Of a stretch of DNA of 15,420 nucleotides, positions 12,471-15,420 are shown piece by piece. The notes beneath the pieces were generated by a model, which saw only the letters and a list, made by a program, of their open reading frames with translations, was not told the DNA's origin and did no database searches. Every line of letters begins with the position of its first letter. Position 1 is the first letter of the stretch. The position numbers and the translations under genes were made by a program. Location of the stretch: contig JBHJOF010000409.1 of NCBI GenBank assembly GCA_050330055.1, positions 1 to 15,420 of the forward strand, read 5' to 3'. Origin of the DNA: JBHJOF01 sp050330055 (lineage in GTDB: Bacteria; Pseudomonadota; Alphaproteobacteria; Kiloniellales; JAKSDN01).

Positions 12471-13256
12471 TCAGGACTGGTCCAGATAGGGGCGCGCCCA
12501 GGACAGGCCATCGAGGGTGGCGCCGCGCGGACGGTACTCGCAGCCAATCCAGCCGTCGTAGCCCAGCGACTCGATCAGCTCGAAGAGATAGGGGTAGTTG
12601 ACCTCGCCGCTGTCCGGCTCGTGGCGCTCCGGCACGCCGGCGATTTGGATGTGGCCGATGCGCGGAAAATTGGCGCGGACCTTCATGGCCAGATCGCCCT
12701 CGACGATCTGGCAGTGGTAGAGGTCCATCTGCAGCGCCGTGTTGGCGGCGCCCGCCTCATCCAGCAGCGCGATGGCCTGCTGCTGGGTATTGATGAAATA
12801 GCCCGGCATGTCGCGCGGGTTGATCGGCTCGGCCAGGACCGTGACGCCGAGCGGCGCCAGGGCCTCGGCCGCGGCGCGCAGGCTGCGGAGGTAGCTGGCG
12901 CGGCAGGCCGCCGGATCGGCGCCGGGCGGAGGGATGCCGGCCAGCATGTGCAGGCGCCTGGCGCCCAGGGCCTTGGCGTAGGGCAGCGCGGTTTCGAGGC
13001 CGCGATCGAACTCGGCCTCGCGGCCGGGCAGGGCGGCGAGACCACGCTCGCCGGCCTCCCAGTCGCCGGGCGGCAGGTTGAAGAGCGCGATCTCCAAGCC
13101 GTTGTCGTTCAGGCGCCGTGCGACCTCGTTCGGCGCATGGTCGTAGGGGAAGAGGAACTCGACGGCCCGGAAGCCGGCCGCCGCCGCCGCGGCGAAGCGA
13201 TCGAGGAACGGCACCTCGTTGAACATCATGGAGAGATTGGCGGCGAGCTTGGGCAT
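12471..13256 (-). CDS. Hydroxypyruvate isomerase / 2-oxo-tetronate isomerase family TIM barrel
   Basis: The 261-residue product is a xylose-isomerase-like TIM barrel of the Hyi/OtnI group, which interconverts hydroxypyruvate and tartronate semialdehyde or isomerises 2-oxo-tetronates. Visible motifs are MPKLAANLSMMFNEVPFLDR (1-20), AVEFLFPYDHAP (31-42), LFNLPPGDWEAGERG (58-72), LAEPINPRDMPGYF (141-154), LQMDLYHCQIVEGDLA (175-190), HIQIAGVPERHEPDSGEVNY (202-221) and GCEYRPRGAT (238-247). The metal-binding set E143, D178, Q204, E240 is present at the spacing of E. coli Hyi, and length matches. Hyi and OtnI cannot be separated by eye. No glyoxylate carboligase or tetronate kinase lies in the window. 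It follows the regulator gene by 47 nt on the same strand. Confidence 0.9.
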   Translation of the reverse strand: MPKLAANLSMMFNEVPFLDRFAAAAAAGFRAVEFLFPYDHAPNEVARRLNDNGLEIALFNLPPGDWEAGERGLAALPGREAEFDRGLETALPYAKALGARRLHMLAGIPPPGADPAACRASYLRSLRAAAEALAPLGVTVLAEPINPRDMPGYFINTQQQAIALLDEAGAANTALQMDLYHCQIVEGDLAMKVRANFPRIGHIQIAGVPERHEPDSGEVNYPYLFELIESLGYDGWIGCEYRPRGATLDGLSWARPYLDQS

Positions 13257-13303
13257 GGCTGGTTACGGCCGGGGCGATTCAGGTGGCGGGGCAGGAGGCG
13301 CCT

Positions 13304-14083
13304 TCAGCCGGCTTCATGTTCGGCCTCAAGTGTCGGGCTCCTGCTCTGGCGCGTGTGCCGTGCGGGCTTGCCAAGAGTGCCGGAACGCACCTCCTCATAG
13401 ACGCGATAGAGCTGCTTCAGGTGCGCCACCATCGCTTTCTCGGCCTTGTCCGGCGCGCCTGAGCTAACCGTCTTGAAGATGCGTTCGTGCGCCTTGTAGG
13501 CGATTTCTACCTGGCCCGGCACCTGCAGCGTGGTCTCGCGCTGGTCGGTCAGCCAGGCGACCATGGCGTGGTGGATCGCCGGGAAGATCGGATTGCCCGG
13601 TATCTCCGCCAGAACGAAGTGGAAGTCGATGTCGGTGCGCTTGAAGGCCTCCAGGTCGCCCATCGCGTCGCTGTTGGCCCGCAGGGCCTCCTCGAGCCGC
13701 GCCAGGTCCTTGTCGCTGGCGTAGCGCGCGGCGAAGCGCACCAGCCCGACCTCGAAGAAGGTGCGCGCCTCCTGGAAGTGCTGCTGGCCGCCAGGGCGCT
13801 CGAGCAAGTGCCGGGCGGCGCCCGAGAGCTCGCCCAGGATGACGGCCGGCGTCGGCTGCGTCACGCGCGCCCGCGTGCCGCTCATGACTTCGACCAGGCC
13901 CTTCTTCTGCAAGGCGAAAAGCGCTTCGCGGATGGCCGGCCGGCCGACCCCGAACTGGCGCATCATATCCCGCTCCGAGGGCAGCTGCTCGCCAATGTGG
14001 CGCACGCCCCGGACGATTTCATCCTCCAGCAGCGCAGCCACCTGGTCGGACAGCTTCTGGCGTTCGATCACGTACCGCCTCAT
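13304..14083 (-). CDS. GntR/FCD-family regulator resembling NanR
   Basis: The 259-residue product has a GntR winged helix-turn-helix (about 10-76: KLSDQVAALLEDEIV, GEQLPSERDMMRQFGVGRPAIREAL, KKGLVEVMSGTRARVTQPT) and an all-helical FCD ligand domain (about 100-230). The FCD metal site is visible as D151-x3-H155 (DIDFHFVLAEIPGNPIF), H199 and H221. Long stretches (GEQLPSER, VGRP, REAL, KGLV, RARV, ELSG, HF, DFH-VLAEIPGNPIF) parallel E. coli NanR, the sialic acid repressor. The ATG at 14083 lies inside a GGTATA-type inverted repeat, so autoregulation is likely. It is divergent from the substrate-binding protein and heads the run regulator-isomerase-amn. The effector is unknown: no sialic acid lyase or kinase is present, so a sugar or sugar acid of this locus is equally possible. 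Confidence 0.92.
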   Translation of the reverse strand: MRRYVIERQKLSDQVAALLEDEIVRGVRHIGEQLPSERDMMRQFGVGRPAIREALFALQKKGLVEVMSGTRARVTQPTPAVILGELSGAARHLLERPGGQQHFQEARTFFEVGLVRFAARYASDKDLARLEEALRANSDAMGDLEAFKRTDIDFHFVLAEIPGNPIFPAIHHAMVAWLTDQRETTLQVPGQVEIAYKAHERIFKTVSSGAPDKAEKAMVAHLKQLYRVYEEVRSGTLGKPARHTRQSRSPTLEAEHEAG

Positions 14084-14102
14084 GGTATACCTGTTATACC
14101 AT
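14082..14102. promoter_or_regulatory. NanR-like operator between regulator and ABC transporter
   Basis: ATGGTATA (14082-14089) and TATACCAT (14095-14102) form a perfect inverted repeat with a 5-nt spacer. On the minus strand the same DNA contains the direct repeat GGTATA-ACA-GGTATA (14100-14086), the motif I recall for the E. coli NanR operator. It overlaps the regulator's own start codon (14083-14081). A possible minus-strand promoter (TTGCCG 14120-14115, 16 nt, TATAAC 14098-14093) would be covered by it. On the plus strand TTGACA (14108-14113) adjoins it, but I see no good -10 at 16-18 nt. Confidence 0.72.
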
Positions 14103-14191
14103 TACTCTTGACAGCGGCAATGCCCGCAAGCTTCACTGACCGCAAAACAGCCCTCGACTGACCAACAAACCGCATCTTAGGGGAGGTGCAA

Positions 14192-15420
14192 ATGTCCTTG
14201 AGACGGATTATGGCCGGCCTCGCGGCCTCCGCGGGCCTGGCCTTGGCGGCGCTGCCGGTCCAGGCGCAATCGGCGGCCGAGCGCGCCGTCGAGGCCGCCA
14301 AGCAGTACGCCGGGACCGAGATCACCATCGTGTGGGAGGCCGGGCTGCAGTCGCTCGACCCGCTCAACTTCTCCGGCCCGAAGTGGGAGGAGCTGACCGG
14401 CATCAAAGTCAAGGTGATCGAGGTGCCGACCGCCGAGATGTTCACCAAGATTCTGCAGGAGCATCGCGCCGGCACCGGCGCCTACGACGCGCTCAACGTG
14501 GTGCCGACCTGGATGGCCGACCTGGCGCGCGCCGGCGCGCTGGAGGAGCTCGATCCCTACGTCGACAAGTACGGCTTCCGCGACGAGCTGCAGAAGATCG
14601 CGCCGACCTACCGCGACAACCAGATGACTGTGGACGGCAAGATCTACGGCTTCCCGGACGACGGCGACCTTTTCATCCTCTATTACCGCAAGGACCTCTT
14701 CGAGGACCCGGCGAACAAGGAGGAGTTCAAGGCCAAGTACGGCTACGATCTGGCCGCCCCCGAGACCTGGCGGCAGTACAACGACATCGGCAACTTCTTC
14801 ACCAACAAGTTCGCGCCTACGACCTATGGCGCCGGACAGTTCCGCCAGCCGCCCTATGCCCAGTTGCTGTTCCAGGAGCGCTTCCGCGTCGAGGGCGGCA
14901 AGTTCTTCGATGCCGAGAGTATGAAGGCGACGGTCAACAGCGAGATCGGCGTCATGGTGATGGATGGCATGCGCGAGGAGAATAAGTTCATGCCGGCGGG
15001 CGTCGAGACCTGGGGCTTCGTCGAAGCGCTGAGCGCCTTCCTCAATGGCGACACCGCCATGACCATCTCCTGGCCGCCATTCGGCCGCTGGGCCGCCGGC
15101 TATGGTGTCGAGGAGGAGGCGCTGTCCTGGGTTCCGAAGTCGAAGATCGCCGACAAGGTCGGCTATGCCCTGCCGCCCGGCGGGCGGCCGCAGCTGGCGC
15201 TCGGTTTCTCGCTCGGCGTTTCGGCCAGCAGCAAGAAGAAGGAGGCGGCCTACCTCTTCATCCAATGGCTGAACAGCGAGGAAACCAGCATGCAGCGGGT
15301 GCAGCTGCCCTATGCTCTGCGCGACCCCTTCCGCGAATCGCACTACACCAACGCGGAGTACATGTCGCGCTGGCCGGACGCCAAGTACTACCTGGCGACG
15401 CTCAGGGCCGGGGCGGACAG
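14192..15420 (+). CDS. ABC transporter family-1 substrate-binding protein (3' end outside window)
   Basis: The frame is open from ATG 14192 to the window end (409 codons, no stop), so the gene is partial. GGGGAGG (14180-14186) sits 5 nt before the ATG. The N-terminus is a Sec signal peptide: RR charge at 4-5, hydrophobic core to about 22, and V-Q-A before Q26 as cleavage site. The mature part reads like a periplasmic family-1 (sugar-type) binding protein: ITIVWEAGLQSLDPL near the start, GKIYGFPDDGDLFILYYRKDLFEDP in the middle, FLNGDTAMTISWPPFGRW, and LGFSLGVSASSKKKEAAYLF-IQWL toward the end. It delivers a substrate to a membrane ABC transporter presumably encoded just downstream. It is divergent from the NanR-like regulator and adjacent to its operator, so repression relieved by substrate is likely. 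The ligand cannot be read from the sequence. Confidence 0.9.
   Translation, partial: MSLRRIMAGLAASAGLALAALPVQAQSAAERAVEAAKQYAGTEITIVWEAGLQSLDPLNFSGPKWEELTGIKVKVIEVPTAEMFTKILQEHRAGTGAYDALNVVPTWMADLARAGALEELDPYVDKYGFRDELQKIAPTYRDNQMTVDGKIYGFPDDGDLFILYYRKDLFEDPANKEEFKAKYGYDLAAPETWRQYNDIGNFFTNKFAPTTYGAGQFRQPPYAQLLFQERFRVEGGKFFDAESMKATVNSEIGVMVMDGMREENKFMPAGVETWGFVEALSAFLNGDTAMTISWPPFGRWAAGYGVEEEALSWVPKSKIADKVGYALPPGGRPQLALGFSLGVSASSKKKEAAYLFIQWLNSEETSMQRVQLPYALRDPFRESHYTNAEYMSRWPDAKYYLATLRAGAD

Noticed and set aside
14177..15343. A 388-codon minus-strand frame opposite the substrate-binding protein
   Set aside because: Leu/Val/Arg/Gly-rich shadow of a gene that has a signal peptide, ribosome binding site and clear family motifs on the plus strand.
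1..15420. CRISPR arrays, tRNA or rRNA genes, insertion sequences, integrases or attachment sites
   Set aside because: None seen by eye: no regularly spaced repeats, cloverleaf-like segments, transposase or integrase motifs, or terminal inverted repeats.

Overview
The window is GC-rich and almost certainly alphaproteobacterial. The strongest reason is regulatory: it carries six exact copies of the EcfG (ECF15, general stress response) promoter GGAAC-N16-CGTT, each just upstream of a gene. That sigma/promoter system is characteristic of Alphaproteobacteria. Gene content fits a soil- or plant-associated member, but nothing here fixes the genus.

Left part (1-6.55 kb): a stress island of mostly short transcription units. 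In order: an MgtC/SapB-family membrane protein (+); a small two-helix membrane protein (-) whose 3' end overlaps it; a 52-residue single-helix membrane protein followed by a dodecin (+); an eight-cysteine metallothionein-like protein (+); a stand-alone CBS-pair protein (-); a LigD-type 3'-phosphoesterase followed by a LigD-type polymerase/primase (+), with no ligase domain or Ku; a three-helix membrane protein (-); an ECF sigma factor (+); and a second CBS-pair protein with an N-terminal helical domain (+). Exact EcfG elements precede mgtC, both units of the divergent pair at 0.86-1.02 kb, the Cys-rich gene, the LigD pair and the three-helix protein. A one-mismatch element precedes the first CBS gene.

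Middle part (6.6-10.1 kb): the first ~70 codons of a Na+/Ca2+ antiporter-like gene (+) break off where the 3' end of a minus-strand pair begins. That pair is a phospholipase D protein fused to a DedA/VTT membrane domain, with an endonuclease/exonuclease/phosphatase-family protein overlapping its stop by 8 nt. A one-mismatch EcfG-like element lies upstream. A ~400 bp gene-free stretch with a strong hairpin follows.

Right part (10.1-15.4 kb): a metabolic locus. An Asp/Glu racemase-family gene (+) converges on a minus-strand run of AMP nucleosidase (amn), a hydroxypyruvate/2-oxo-tetronate isomerase-like protein and a GntR/FCD regulator closely resembling NanR. Divergent from the regulator is a family-1 ABC sugar-type substrate-binding protein that runs off the window. 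The regulator's start codon sits inside an inverted repeat built of GGTATA half-sites, the element read by E. coli NanR.

How it fits together: the left and perhaps middle parts look like a block of general-stress effectors (DNA end repair, metal and flavin buffering, envelope proteins, CBS proteins). The right part looks like substrate-induced uptake and catabolism under a NanR-like repressor.
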